In this document: positions 1-7,924 of the stretch, piece after piece
Layout of the letters: each line of letters opens with the position of its first letter
How positions within the stretch are numbered: the first letter of the stretch is position 1
Origin: Myxococcales bacterium
GTDB taxonomy: Bacteria > Myxococcota > UBA727 > JABDBI01
DNA length: 64,000 bases
Direction: 5' to 3'
Assembly: GCA_023248545.1 (NCBI GenBank)
Contig: JAHFEF010000001.1
Location: 62,001 to 126,000 of the forward strand
Notes under the pieces: model-generated
What the model was told of the DNA's origin: nothing
Databases searched by the model: none
The model's input: the letters and a program-made list of their open reading frames with translations, nothing else
Program-made: the position numbers and the translations under genes

Positions 1-2
1 GC

Positions 3-764
3 GCCAATGTGTTATTGAGACAATCTTTGGATTTATATGCCGCTGTGAGACCGGTTAAAAGTGTTCCAGGGATTCAGACACGGTTCGATCATGTGGACTT
101 AATCTTGGTGCGAGAAAATACCGAAGGTTTATATACGGGCCTAGAAGTTCAAGTCACGCCCGACACCGTGGTTTCACTCAAAGTCGTGACCGAAAAAGCC
201 AGTACTCGGATTGCTCGGTTTGCCCTAGAACTGTGTGAAAAGCAAAAACGCAAAAAAATAACCATTGGTCACAAAGCGAATATTATTAAACTCGGCGACG
301 GGCTGTTTTTACGCATGGCTTATGAGCAGGCTCAAAAATATGCTCAGGTTCAGACCGAAGACTGCATTGTCGACGCGCTGTGCATGAAATTAGTCATGAA
401 CCCCGAGCGTTTTGACGTTTTGTTGCTTGAAAATCTCTATGGCGATATTTTGTCTGACTTGTGCGCTGGCTTGGTCGGTGGCCTGGGCCTCGTACCCGGT
501 GCGAACTTTGGAGACAAAGAAGCGGTATTTGAAGCAGTTCATGGATCGGCGCCGGATATCGCGGGGCAAAATAAAGCCAATCCCACAGCGTTGATAAAAA
601 GTGCCGCGATGATGCTCGAATATCTCGGCGAAAAATCAGCGGCGGAAAATATAGAAAACGCTGTGAATAAGGCTTTAAGTCACGTGGCGTCGCGAACGGC
701 TGATTTAGGCGGTGCGGCCACCACGGAAATATTTACGCATGCTGTGATTAAAGCACTCGCCTAA
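3..764 (+). CDS. NAD-dependent isocitrate dehydrogenase, C-terminal part
   Basis: The gene is cut by the left window edge; reading is open from base 3 and an internal GTG at 9 is not the true start. The visible 253 residues cover most of an isocitrate/isopropylmalate dehydrogenase fold. They include a substrate motif VRENTEGLYTG, a GHKANIIKLGDG lysine loop, the metal-binding segment LENLYGDILSDL and the nucleotide loop VHGSAPDIAGQNKANPTA. The loop is typical of NAD-type isocitrate dehydrogenases rather than LeuB. It would decarboxylate isocitrate to 2-oxoglutarate in the TCA cycle. The FHA gene follows after 17 bases and may be cotranscribed. The family is certain; isocitrate versus a related 2-hydroxyacid substrate is less so. 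Confidence 0.88.
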   Translation, partial: ANVLLRQSLDLYAAVRPVKSVPGIQTRFDHVDLILVRENTEGLYTGLEVQVTPDTVVSLKVVTEKASTRIARFALELCEKQKRKKITIGHKANIIKLGDGLFLRMAYEQAQKYAQVQTEDCIVDALCMKLVMNPERFDVLLLENLYGDILSDLCAGLVGGLGLVPGANFGDKEAVFEAVHGSAPDIAGQNKANPTALIKSAAMMLEYLGEKSAAENIENAVNKALSHVASRTADLGGAATTEIFTHAVIKALA

Positions 765-781
765 TGGGTTAATAGGGGTGC

Positions 782-1468
782 ATGCTCGAAACGACTCAGA
801 CACAGGCGATCTTTTCCAGACCGGCTTTGTTATTGGATGGTGTTCGTCATGAATTGCCAGTGGGTTTGTTTCGGGTGGGTCGAGATTCGCAAAACCATTT
901 GGTTCTAGATGATTCGAGTTTGAGCCGAACGCATTTTGTGATCGATGTCTATGCCTATCAAGCGCAGTTAATAGACGTTGGTTCGGCCAATGGGACCTAT
1001 GTGAATAAGAAGCGCGTTCACAGTGCTTGGCTCAAAGATGGCGATCGGATTCGAGTTGGGGATCATGTGCTGGTATTTTCGGCGCCAGGATTTATAGCGA
1101 CCGAGGAGAACTTAGACCGAGCAGAACCCACGCGTGCGTCTGTGCCCTGGTTGCCAATGTTAGCCCTGCTGGTGGCCTCAGCCAGCTTGTTTATGCAGCT
1201 GGTGAATCGAGATCGACAAATGGGGCAGGATCAGGAACTTAAACGCATGTGGGCCGTCATGGCTGAGCCACCCAAAGTACCGGTTCAAGTCCCGACGGAA
1301 AAACCTGATCGGCCTGATAAAAAGTGGGAGAGAGCACTCTTGGATTATAAATCTGGCAGTGAAGACGAGGCCTGCGAGAATATCAAAGCGCTGATCCCAG
1401 AGCTCCACCCCAAAGATTTACTTAAAGCCAAAGCTAAGTCTTTTTTCGAAAGAAAGTGCGTTTTGTGA
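782..1468 (+). CDS. FHA-domain protein with one membrane segment
   Basis: A 228-residue protein with an N-terminal forkhead-associated domain at about residues 24-100. Its core motifs are GRDSQNHLVL, SLSRTH and GSANGTYVN, the phosphothreonine-binding loops of the family. One hydrophobic helix (about 123-140, LPMLALLVASASLF) follows, then a charged tail of about 90 residues containing a proline/lysine-rich linker. The FHA domain should be cytoplasmic and the tail on the other side of the membrane. It probably reads phosphorylation by a Ser/Thr kinase, but no kinase gene is present here. The ATG at 782 follows a purine-rich TAGGGGTG. The 3' end overlaps the convergent DoxX gene by 35 bases. Confidence 0.85.
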   Translation: MLETTQTQAIFSRPALLLDGVRHELPVGLFRVGRDSQNHLVLDDSSLSRTHFVIDVYAYQAQLIDVGSANGTYVNKKRVHSAWLKDGDRIRVGDHVLVFSAPGFIATEENLDRAEPTRASVPWLPMLALLVASASLFMQLVNRDRQMGQDQELKRMWAVMAEPPKVPVQVPTEKPDRPDKKWERALLDYKSGSEDEACENIKALIPELHPKDLLKAKAKSFFERKCVL

Positions 1469-1862
1469 GTAATCGGTCCAGCGACAATAATCCAGCACCA
1501 TAGACGATGAGCCAGACCAACAAGACAATATATAAGTATTCAGACAGGCCCGTGAGCGCCGAAAAATCTGACACCTTGTCGAACAGAGCGGTTCGAATCG
1601 CGACGGCCATGATGACCATTAATGGGATGCTGGCCCAGCGGGTGAACAGCCCCAGAAGAATTAAAATGCCGCAACCAAATTCGAAACTGGCGACCACCGG
1701 TGCTTGGATGTGAGCAAATGGAATCCCCAGGGAGTCGAAGTACTCCGTGACTTTCTCGATGTGGTGCAGCTTGCCCCAGCCACTTTCAACAAACACCATG
1801 GCCAGTGTGAGTCGAGTCAGAAGAGCCGGAAGAAAATTCAGTTTGGACAGAGACAATTGCAT
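1434..1862 (-). CDS. DoxX family membrane protein
   Basis: A 142-residue protein with four hydrophobic segments and the DoxX pattern: LARLTLAMVFVESGWGK-like start, a GCGILILLGLFTRW second helix and a short C-terminal basic tail. DoxX proteins are small inner-membrane proteins, some linked to thiosulfate or quinone redox, many of unknown role. I used the ATG at 1862, 8 bases after the aldehyde dehydrogenase stop; a TTG at 1892 would overlap that gene and neither start has an ideal ribosome site. It lies directly downstream of the aldehyde dehydrogenase and is probably cotranscribed with it. Confidence 0.75.
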   Translation of the reverse strand: MQLSLSKLNFLPALLTRLTLAMVFVESGWGKLHHIEKVTEYFDSLGIPFAHIQAPVVASFEFGCGILILLGLFTRWASIPLMVIMAVAIRTALFDKVSDFSALTGLSEYLYIVLLVWLIVYGAGLLSLDRLLTKRTFFRKKT

Positions 1863-1870
1863 AAGATACG

Positions 1871-3145
1871 CTATAGACCACCTTGAAACCAATTAGCAAT
1901 CCTCAGGGCCATTTTTGTATAAGGCGGGTATCTGAGGGGCATATCCACGCGGGTGCTTCGTGAAAAAACAGGTTTTGCGTGGCTGAACCGCTCGAAGCCC
2001 CAGCGTCCATGATAGGCTCCAAAGCCGCTTTCACCCACGCCCCCAAATGGCAGCCCCGGGATTCCCAAGTGCGAAACTGTGTCGTTGATGCACACAGCAC
2101 CGGATTTTGTTTGCTGCGTGATTTGTTTCTGGGCTGATTTATTCGATGAGAAAAAATAAAGCGCCAAGGGGCTGGGTCTGGAATTGATGAGCTCGATAGC
2201 TGCTGGTAGGTTTTTCACAGGAACGATGGGTAAGAGGGGCCCGAAAATTTCATCGTCTGGGATGTGATCTAAAAGCGTGGGCGCAAAATAGCGTTGCTCT
2301 AAATCATAGTCAGCCTGGGGTGCTAATGCGATCAATCTTTCCATGTGTGGCCGATTAATAATACGAGCGTAGTCGTCGCTTTGTTTGGGGTTATTGCCGA
2401 AAAAGTGCGTGATTGCTTTTTGAAGTTCGGCGGTGAGTGCCTCGTAAACCCGGTCATGGGCCAGAACGTAGTCTGGTGCAACGCAGGTCTGACCGGCGTT
2501 GATCAATTTCCCCCAAGCAATTCGACGTGCTGTGACTTCAAGATGGGCCGTCTCGTCCACAATACAGGGGCACTTGCCGCCGAGTTCGAGTGTCACAGGG
2601 GTGAGAAATTTGGCTGCTTTTTCAAGAACGATTTGCCCCACTCGGCTACCGCCGGTAAAAAATAGATGGTCCCATTTTTGATCAAGCAGCTTTTGGGTGG
2701 CTTCAGGGCCACCGGTGACCACTTGGGTGTCGATGTAATTAGGCAGCTTTTGAGCCAGCAAATCGGCTGAATAAGGCGCGAGCTCAGACGGCTTGATCAC
2801 GGCTGAATTTCCTGCGGCGATGATATTGACCAACGGTCCCAAGGTTAATTGAAACGGGTAGTTCCAGGGGGCGATCACCAGGATTTTACCTAAGGGCTGA
2901 TACTCGATCCAGCTTTTGCCAGGCTGGTGAACCAGCGGTGTTCTAACAGGTCGTGGCGCTGTCCAAGAGGCTAGATTTTCGAGTGCGTAAGCAATTTCGG
3001 TTCGAAGAGAACCCAGCTCTAGTACGGATGTTTCAAAGACGGGTCTTCCTAAGTCTTGCCGGAGAGCCTCAAAAATTTGGGGCTCACACTCCTCGATAAA
3101 AGCCAAGATGCCTCGAAGTTGTTTTTTGCGCTGTGTAATTTCCAC
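1871..3145 (-). CDS. Class 3-type aldehyde dehydrogenase
   Basis: Oxidises aldehydes to acids with NAD(P). Family motifs seen are IAPWNYPFQL, FTGGSRVGQIV (cofactor loop), LELGGKCP with the general-base Glu, and NAGQTCVAPDY with the catalytic Cys. PFGGVGESGFGAYHG near the C-terminus is typical of the ALDH3 (YwdH/AlkH) branch, and a hydrophobic tail may tether it to the membrane. At about 424 residues it is slightly shorter than usual; a segment between the IINRPH and YFAPTLLD motifs looks compressed. I chose GTG at 3145 because AAGGA lies 8 bases upstream; TTG at 3184 is an alternative without a visible ribosome site. Confidence 0.85.
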   Translation of the reverse strand: MEITQRKKQLRGILAFIEECEPQIFEALRQDLGRPVFETSVLELGSLRTEIAYALENLASWTAPRPVRTPLVHQPGKSWIEYQPLGKILVIAPWNYPFQLTLGPLVNIIAAGNSAVIKPSELAPYSADLLAQKLPNYIDTQVVTGGPEATQKLLDQKWDHLFFTGGSRVGQIVLEKAAKFLTPVTLELGGKCPCIVDETAHLEVTARRIAWGKLINAGQTCVAPDYVLAHDRVYEALTAELQKAITHFFGNNPKQSDDYARIINRPHMERLIALAPQADYDLEQRYFAPTLLDHIPDDEIFGPLLPIVPVKNLPAAIELINSRPSPLALYFFSSNKSAQKQITQQTKSGAVCINDTVSHLGIPGLPFGGVGESGFGAYHGRWGFERFSHAKPVFSRSTRVDMPLRYPPYTKMALRIANWFQGGL

Positions 3146-3197
3146 GAAACTTATCCTTGTGAACGCCGACACTCCTTCTAGCAAGGGAGAAATCGAA

Positions 3198-3494
3198 ATG
3201 GCGCGTTTAATTGGTCTATTGGCAGGATTAACTCTATCGGGAATGGTGTTTGCTGCGGTAGGAGATGCGTGTCAGTCCAACAACCAGTGCGGTCAGCAAG
3301 AACAGTGCGTGACCGAGTTTAACCAGGGTTATTGTGTCCGATTTGATTGCTCTCAAAAAAGTTCATGCAGCGCAGAGGCACGGTGCATGGTGATCCAACC
3401 TGAAAATTTCACACTGTGTTTAAAAGCGTGCACGCAAAACAGTGATTGCCGAACAGGCTATCGATGTTATGAACAGGGCGTGTGTTTGCCTTAA
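3198..3494 (+). CDS. Small exported cysteine-rich protein
   Basis: A 98-residue protein with a clear signal peptide (MARLIGLLAGLTLSGMVFA) followed by about 79 residues containing 12 cysteines, regularly spaced every 3 to 10 residues, ending with YRCYEQGVCLP. Such patterns form disulfide-knotted, EGF/Dickkopf-like modules in secreted bacterial proteins. The start at 3198 is preceded by AAGGGAGA. It diverges from the aldehyde dehydrogenase and is followed 9 bases later by scoB. Function unknown; the even number of cysteines suggests six disulfides in an oxidising compartment. Confidence 0.7.
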   Translation: MARLIGLLAGLTLSGMVFAAVGDACQSNNQCGQQEQCVTEFNQGYCVRFDCSQKSSCSAEARCMVIQPENFTLCLKACTQNSDCRTGYRCYEQGVCLP

Positions 3495-3503
3495 CTAACT
3501 CCT

Positions 3504-4076
3504 ATGCCGTGGACACGTGAACAAATGGCTGGGCGGGCCGCCCAAGAGATACAAGATGGCGATGTGGTGAACTTGGGCATCGGCATTCCAACGTTGGTTG
3601 CTAATTATCTGAAAGATCGCCCTGTCATGATTCATTCGGAAAATGGCCTCTTGGGGATGGGGCCGTTTCCCCAAGCTGGCACCGAAGATGCGCAGATTAT
3701 CAATGCAGGCAAGCAGACTGTGACGATATTGCCTGGTGGCAGTGTGTTTGATTCGTGTTTGAGTTTCGCCATGATTCGGGGTGGTCATGTGGACGTTGCT
3801 ATTTTGGGTGCCATGCAGGTGGCCCAAAACGGTGACTTGGCGAACTGGTCTGTGCCTGGAGAAAAAATTACCGGCATGGGTGGCGCCATGGATTTGGTGT
3901 CTGGGGCCAAGCGTGTAATTTGTCTGATGAGCCACTGTGACAAAAACGGCAATCCCAAACTGGTTCAGCAATGTACGTTGCCAATTACGGGGCTTGCTTG
4001 CGTCGACCTAATTATCACCGAACGTGGTGTGTTCGGTCGAGATTTTACACCTATTGAGCTTGCCCCAGTAGAATAA
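3504..4076 (+). CDS. scoB: 3-oxoacid CoA-transferase subunit B, C-terminally shortened
   Basis: Subunit B of the succinyl-CoA:3-ketoacid (or acetate/butyrate) CoA-transferase. The family signature NLGIGIPTLVANYL and the catalytic glutamate in HSENGLLGMG (Glu46) are intact, as are LPGGSVFDS, VPGEKITGMGGAMDL and LITERGVF. The protein stops after 190 residues at PIELAPVE, about 25-30 residues before the usual family end. The other frames do not continue the expected sequence, so this is not a simple frameshift. No subunit A gene is adjacent, although A normally precedes B. The 3' end overlaps the convergent FG-GAP gene by 26 bases. Either the enzyme tolerates the shorter tail with a distant partner, or the locus is a remnant. 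Confidence 0.82.
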   Translation: MPWTREQMAGRAAQEIQDGDVVNLGIGIPTLVANYLKDRPVMIHSENGLLGMGPFPQAGTEDAQIINAGKQTVTILPGGSVFDSCLSFAMIRGGHVDVAILGAMQVAQNGDLANWSVPGEKITGMGGAMDLVSGAKRVICLMSHCDKNGNPKLVQQCTLPITGLACVDLIITERGVFGRDFTPIELAPVE

Positions 4077-4593
4077 AAACGCTGTCAGTCTGTGAGTTGG
4101 CCGTTACAATGTCCAACAAACCGTCGTGATTAAAGTCACCCGCAGCAATACTGTTTGGCCCCAAAGTACCTGTTGGGCAGACATGGGTGAGATCAAAAGC
4201 TGTATTTTTTCCTGTGTTTTCTAGAATAGCGACGGTGTTATCGGTCGTATTGGCCACAGCGATGTCTAGGTTACCATCGTTATTGAAGTCAGCAGAGATT
4301 AAACTGCTGGGTCCTGCGCCGACCGTGACCCGATACAGAAAAGTCACCGCAGTGGGCGAGGCTCTGAAGAAAGAAACAGTCGCTCCTTGGGAATCGCTGA
4401 TGGCAATTCCGAATGGACCGATCAGGATTGTATCTGATTCAATCATCGAAGGGGGTAGGGGGGTCTTTGTCAGTGTCTCATAGGGGATGGGCTCTTGAAA
4501 CAGGTCACAGCCAATCGCTGGCAGAATGATGGGAGGTGTCCCTGCCTGTGTGAAACCGCAAAACAATATAAAAATTAATGTTATATTTCTCAT
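4051..4593 (-). CDS. Exported FG-GAP/VCBS repeat protein
   Basis: A 180-residue protein with signal peptide MRNITLIFILFCGFTQAG. It carries two FG-GAP/VCBS-type repeats with calcium-binding DxDxDG-like loops, ADFNNDGNLDIAVAN and GDFNHDGLLDIVTAN. Such repeats build beta-propeller surface proteins, which normally have more blades, so this may be a fragment or may oligomerise. I used the ATG at 4593, where the signal peptide begins; the reading frame is open 12 codons further up. Its last 26 bases overlap the end of scoB, suggesting a rearrangement joined the two genes tail to tail. Binding partner unknown. Confidence 0.68.
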   Translation of the reverse strand: MRNITLIFILFCGFTQAGTPPIILPAIGCDLFQEPIPYETLTKTPLPPSMIESDTILIGPFGIAISDSQGATVSFFRASPTAVTFLYRVTVGAGPSSLISADFNNDGNLDIAVANTTDNTVAILENTGKNTAFDLTHVCPTGTLGPNSIAAGDFNHDGLLDIVTANSQTDSVFILLGQAQ

Positions 4594-4664
4594 AAATAAA
4601 CAATAACAAATAATGACTTCTATTTTCAATAGCAGGGGCAGATTAATCGTGTTAAGGCCGCCTG
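4594..4664. other. AT-rich divergent promoter region
   Basis: The 71 bases between the FG-GAP gene and tpiA are strikingly AT-rich compared with the coding sequence on both sides. They must hold promoters for both directions. No clear -35/-10 pair could be fixed by eye. Confidence 0.35.
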
Positions 4665-5369
4665 ATGATCATCGGAAACTGGAAGTTGAATCATTTAAAA
4701 GCCCAGACGCTCGAGGTATTGGATCAACTCATCGCAGGGTTAGGCGATTTGGAACTCGCGGTGGCTCCGGTGGTGACTTTATTGGGTTTGGCCTGTGAGC
4801 GGGTTCGAGGCACAAAGCTCAAAATCGCCGCTCAAAATGTATTTTATGCATCTCACGGGGCCTATACGGGCGAGTGGTCTGTGGGGCATCTTAAAGAGTT
4901 AGGTGTTTCGATGGCAATTATTGGCCATTCGGAGCGGCGCCAGTATTTTTGTGAGACCTCCGAGAGTGTTGCTCAGAAATCCAAGGCTTGTCTGGACGGG
5001 GGTCTGACTCCGATTGTTTGTATCGGAGAAAGTCTGTCGGAGCGTGAATCGGGGAAGGCTCGACAAGTTATAGAAAAGCAGCTTGAACCTGTTTTAAAAA
5101 TTAACCCTCCGGAAAAACTCGTGATTGCTTACGAGCCAGTCTGGGCGATTGGGACTGGAAAAAACGCCACACCAGAAGAGATTCAAGAGATGCATGCGTT
5201 TTTGCGTGCCCATACCAGCACAAAAACGCGTTTGCTTTATGGTGGCTCGGTGAATGCCAACAATGCTGCACAAGTATTGGGCGTACCGAACGTAGATGGA
5301 GCCCTGGTGGGTGGTGCTTCACTCGAAGCGCGTTCTCTCTTGGCCATTGCCAGGGCGGTTTCCAAATGA
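4665..5369 (+). CDS. tpiA: Triosephosphate isomerase
   Basis: Interconverts dihydroxyacetone phosphate and glyceraldehyde 3-phosphate in glycolysis and gluconeogenesis. All active-site motifs are seen: GNWKLN (lysine), GHSERR (histidine electrophile), YEPVWAIGTGK (catalytic Glu and flexible loop) and LLYGGSV (phosphate site). It has 234 residues, a little shorter than the usual 250. The N-terminus starts directly at IIGNWK because an in-frame stop lies four codons upstream of the ATG at 4665. The stop overlaps the pdxJ start in ATGA, so the two genes are probably translationally coupled. Confidence 0.95.
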   Translation: MIIGNWKLNHLKAQTLEVLDQLIAGLGDLELAVAPVVTLLGLACERVRGTKLKIAAQNVFYASHGAYTGEWSVGHLKELGVSMAIIGHSERRQYFCETSESVAQKSKACLDGGLTPIVCIGESLSERESGKARQVIEKQLEPVLKINPPEKLVIAYEPVWAIGTGKNATPEEIQEMHAFLRAHTSTKTRLLYGGSVNANNAAQVLGVPNVDGALVGGASLEARSLLAIARAVSK

Positions 5370-6106
5370 CTCGATTGAGCGTGAACATCAATAAAATTGC
5401 GACGTTGCGCAATGCCCGTGGGGGCAATCTGCCTAATTTAGTCCAAATGGCGCTGGATATCGAAAAATACGGGGCCCAGGGCATTACGGTTCACCCGAGG
5501 TCGGATGAACGCCATATTAAAACTCAAGACGTCTACGATCTCGCGCAAGTTTTACATACTGAGTTTAATATCGAAGGCTATCCGTCGGAGCATTACACAA
5601 ATTTGGTGCGCAATATTCGGCCTGCGCAGGCGACACTGGTGCCCGACCCTCCAGACGTGATCACGTCCAATGCCGGTTGGAATGTGCGTGAAAATAGCCG
5701 ATTTTTGAAACAAGTGATTACTCAGATCAAGCTGAGCGGCGCACGGGTGTCGCTGTTTATCGATCCGTTTGAATACCAAGAATCTCACTTAACAGAGATC
5801 CAAGATACAGGCTGTGACCGGATCGAGCTTTACACAGAACGCTATGCCAAATGTTTTGATTTGCCCGTGCGAGACGAAATTTTGGGTGTTTACGCAAAAG
5901 CAGCACATCAGGCCGACAAGATAGGCCTATTGGTCAATGCCGGTCATGATTTGAACTTGGCGAACTTAAAATACTTTGTTGAAAAAATTGGTTGTATCTC
6001 GGAAGTATCTATAGGGCATGCGTTGATTTGCGATGCTTTATATTTTGGCCTTGCTCAAACAGTCGAATATTATTTAAACTGTTTACATGGAACTGGTGGC
6101 GCATAG
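5366..6106 (+). CDS. pdxJ: Pyridoxine 5'-phosphate synthase
   Basis: Condenses 3-amino-2-oxopropyl phosphate with 1-deoxyxylulose 5-phosphate to pyridoxine 5'-phosphate, the last ring-forming step of the DXP-dependent vitamin B6 pathway. Seen are NINKIATLRNARGG, HPRSDERHI, FNIEGYPS, ELYTERYA, NAGHDLN and SIGHALI, covering the TIM-barrel active site. The 'NINKIATLRNARGG' and 'HPRSDERHI' versions resemble Bacteroidetes PdxJ more than the gammaproteobacterial form, so an old transfer or a separate lineage is possible. It overlaps tpiA by 4 bases and the GDPD gene by 20. Confidence 0.93.
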   Translation: MTRLSVNINKIATLRNARGGNLPNLVQMALDIEKYGAQGITVHPRSDERHIKTQDVYDLAQVLHTEFNIEGYPSEHYTNLVRNIRPAQATLVPDPPDVITSNAGWNVRENSRFLKQVITQIKLSGARVSLFIDPFEYQESHLTEIQDTGCDRIELYTERYAKCFDLPVRDEILGVYAKAAHQADKIGLLVNAGHDLNLANLKYFVEKIGCISEVSIGHALICDALYFGLAQTVEYYLNCLHGTGGA

Positions 6107-6755
6107 GGGAGCGAACTGGCATTTTCCGGAGAACACGCTTCCGGCCTTTCGGCGTGCCTTGCAAGACGGCGCAAGTATTTTGGAAATGGATGTGCGACGA
6201 ACACGTGACGATGTGATGGTCGTTTGTCATGATCCTGTGTGGCATGGTAAACGTATTTCAAGAACGCGTTATGAAATTCTGGCTGATGCGTTGCCCCGCT
6301 TAGAAGACGTCTTATTGGCGTTTCCAACGACCCGATTGAATATCGATATCAAATCACGAGATATTAAGTCTGCGTATTTGACGGTCGATTTGGTTCGAAA
6401 GTATCAGGCTGCTTCGCGCGTGTGTTTGATGAGTATTCATCTCGAAGTCCACCGTTGGTTGCATGATTTAAAATATGAGGGTGAGCGGGGACTGAGTCGC
6501 CTTGAAATTATTGCGCTCTATTTATTGCCAGAAGTTATTCTCCGGTTTTTTAACTGGTCAGGTCGTCGTGCTCAGGTGCCGCTGCGCTATGGTCTTGACA
6601 CGGTTTATTTTGTCAAAAAATGTCATGTTTTAGGCATTTCGGTGGACTATTGGGTTGTGAACGAAATCGAGACCGCCCAAAAGTTGATTGACCTCGGAGC
6701 GGATCGAATTATGACCGATGATCCAGCGACTTTAATGTCATTAAGCTCTGCATGA
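6087..6755 (+). CDS. Glycerophosphodiester phosphodiesterase family protein
   Basis: A 222-residue GDPD-type TIM barrel that would split glycerophosphodiesters into glycerol 3-phosphate and an alcohol. The metal and catalytic residues lie in VAHRGANWHFPENT, the LEMDVRRTRDD pair of acids and VCHDP. The C-terminus has the usual WVVNEIETAQKLIDLGADRIMTDDP. No signal peptide is present, so it should act in the cytoplasm. It overlaps pdxJ by 20 bases, forming the end of a tpiA-pdxJ-GDPD operon, and its 3' end overlaps the convergent epimerase gene by 47 bases. Confidence 0.88.
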   Translation: MELVAHRGANWHFPENTLPAFRRALQDGASILEMDVRRTRDDVMVVCHDPVWHGKRISRTRYEILADALPRLEDVLLAFPTTRLNIDIKSRDIKSAYLTVDLVRKYQAASRVCLMSIHLEVHRWLHDLKYEGERGLSRLEIIALYLLPEVILRFFNWSGRRAQVPLRYGLDTVYFVKKCHVLGISVDYWVVNEIETAQKLIDLGADRIMTDDPATLMSLSSA

Positions 6756-7662
6756 GTGTGTACTCCGGCTTATATTTGAGCTCAGCATGCGCGCGTTTGC
6801 CATCGACCAAACACGTGTATTTAAGATGGTCTAATTCTCCCGGTGGATATGAGCTGAGGCGATACCTAAACGCTGTTTTGAGTGCGGTTCGAATTGCAAA
6901 TTCAGGCAGGGGAATCGCTGTTTTTCCAAGAGCCTGGATGAGTCTAGACAGCGGTGCCTGACTTTCACCAGTGATATTAAAAATGCCTCGGGTGCTGTTA
7001 TCCAGCGATAGTTTGACGGCCTCTGTCACGTCCGAAGCGTGGACAAGCTGGATCATGGGATCGTAGCCCAATAGCGTCGGGACGTGTTGAAGTCTCAAAT
7101 ACCGACTGGGGGCATTGTTGAGCTCAGCTCCGACAATATGCACAGGTCTTAAAATCACGGTTTCTATATGAGGCATTTTCCAAAAGAAAGACTGGATCAT
7201 CATGTCCAGCGCAACCAGATCTCGAATTTCTGGGCTTCGATCGGCGCCATGCAATGCCGCGTCTTCTTGCAAAAACCCTGAAGATCGTGCTGATGGGCCG
7301 TACAAATTAGCGCTGGATAAGAAAACAAACTTGCGGACTTCGAGTTGCTCGGCGAGCTTTAAGAGCTGCGTCGTGGTTTCTAAATTAAAGTGATAAGCGT
7401 TCGAATTATCCCGGTGTTTGAGTGGATTTCGAATGACGCCGATGTGCACAATACAGTGGGGCGCTTTTTTCTTGAGCGCGACAAAGGCCGATTTGCGTCG
7501 TAAATCTAAGTTTAAGACTTCGACGTGGCTAGGCTTTTTAGGAAACGCGCGTCTGTCGACGCCGATGACCTGAAACGAGTCGGCGAGTTTTCGGGCGATC
7601 ATTTGGCCCAAAGCGCCGCTACTGCCCGTTAATAAGACGCGTTCCTGGCTTTTTTCGGTCAT
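6709..7662 (-). CDS. NAD-dependent epimerase/dehydratase family protein
   Basis: A 317-residue extended short-chain dehydrogenase with N-terminal Rossmann motif LLTGSSGALGQMIA, a nucleotide-binding Asp (IGVDRRAF) and a FLSSANLYGPSA strand at the place of the catalytic Ser. The classical YxxxK is not obvious: the region reads LVALDMMIQSFF, so catalysis may be altered. It could act on a nucleotide sugar or be a non-classical relative. ATG 7662 was chosen because GGAG lies 8 bases upstream. The start overlaps the end of yidD by 44 bases, implying coupled expression. Confidence 0.75.
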   Translation of the reverse strand: MTEKSQERVLLTGSSGALGQMIARKLADSFQVIGVDRRAFPKKPSHVEVLNLDLRRKSAFVALKKKAPHCIVHIGVIRNPLKHRDNSNAYHFNLETTTQLLKLAEQLEVRKFVFLSSANLYGPSARSSGFLQEDAALHGADRSPEIRDLVALDMMIQSFFWKMPHIETVILRPVHIVGAELNNAPSRYLRLQHVPTLLGYDPMIQLVHASDVTEAVKLSLDNSTRGIFNITGESQAPLSRLIQALGKTAIPLPEFAIRTALKTAFRYRLSSYPPGELDHLKYTCLVDGKRAHAELKYKPEYTLMQSLMTLKSLDHRS

Positions 7663-7879
7663 GTTTGTTCTCCGGCACGGGGTCAAATCCGCCTTCGCAT
7701 AGCGGCTGGCATCGCAATAGGCGTTTTAAGATCAAAAAACAAGCGAATCCAAAATGGTGTTTCTCGAGGGTAACGAGGCCATAGTCGGAGCAAGTCGGGT
7801 AAAATCGGCAGCGCGGCCCCAAGAGGGGGCTGATTAATTTCTGGTAGAGCCTAATAAGGCCGCTGGCGATTGGACGCAT
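7619..7879 (-). CDS. yidD: Membrane protein insertion efficiency factor YidD
   Basis: An 86-residue protein with the whole YidD signature: LIRLYQKLISPLLGPRC, RFYPTCSDYG, LKRLLRCQP and GGFDPVPE. YidD is a peripheral inner-membrane protein that helps YidC insert proteins; it usually sits with rnpA and yidC, but here it is separated from them and leads an operon with an epimerase. The C-terminal tail after DPVPE is about 15 residues and basic. It diverges from the exported-protein pair at 7925. Confidence 0.92.
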   Translation of the reverse strand: MRPIASGLIRLYQKLISPLLGPRCRFYPTCSDYGLVTLEKHHFGFACFLILKRLLRCQPLCEGGFDPVPENKHDRKKPGTRLINGQ

Positions 7880-7913
7880 GGAATATTCTTAGCGCGTTCA
7901 GGCTTTTCGACAA

Positions 7914-7920
7914 GGAGGTT
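7914..7920 (+). promoter_or_regulatory. Strong Shine-Dalgarno for gene 7925
   Basis: AAGGAGG, a perfect anti-16S match, lies 4 bases before the ATG region of the exported protein at 7925. It is one of the strongest ribosome sites in the window and suggests high translation of this gene pair. Confidence 0.7.
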
Positions 7921-7924
7921 TAAG

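Noticed and set aside
3495-3971. 158-codon open frame antisense to scoB
   Set aside because: It lies wholly inside scoB, has no ribosome site and its composition (His/Thr/Gln-rich) is that of a reversed coding frame.
3504-4140. Frameshift in scoB as the reason for its short end
   Set aside because: Neither other plus-strand frame after base 4070 yields the expected C-terminal sequence, so simple indel error is not supported.
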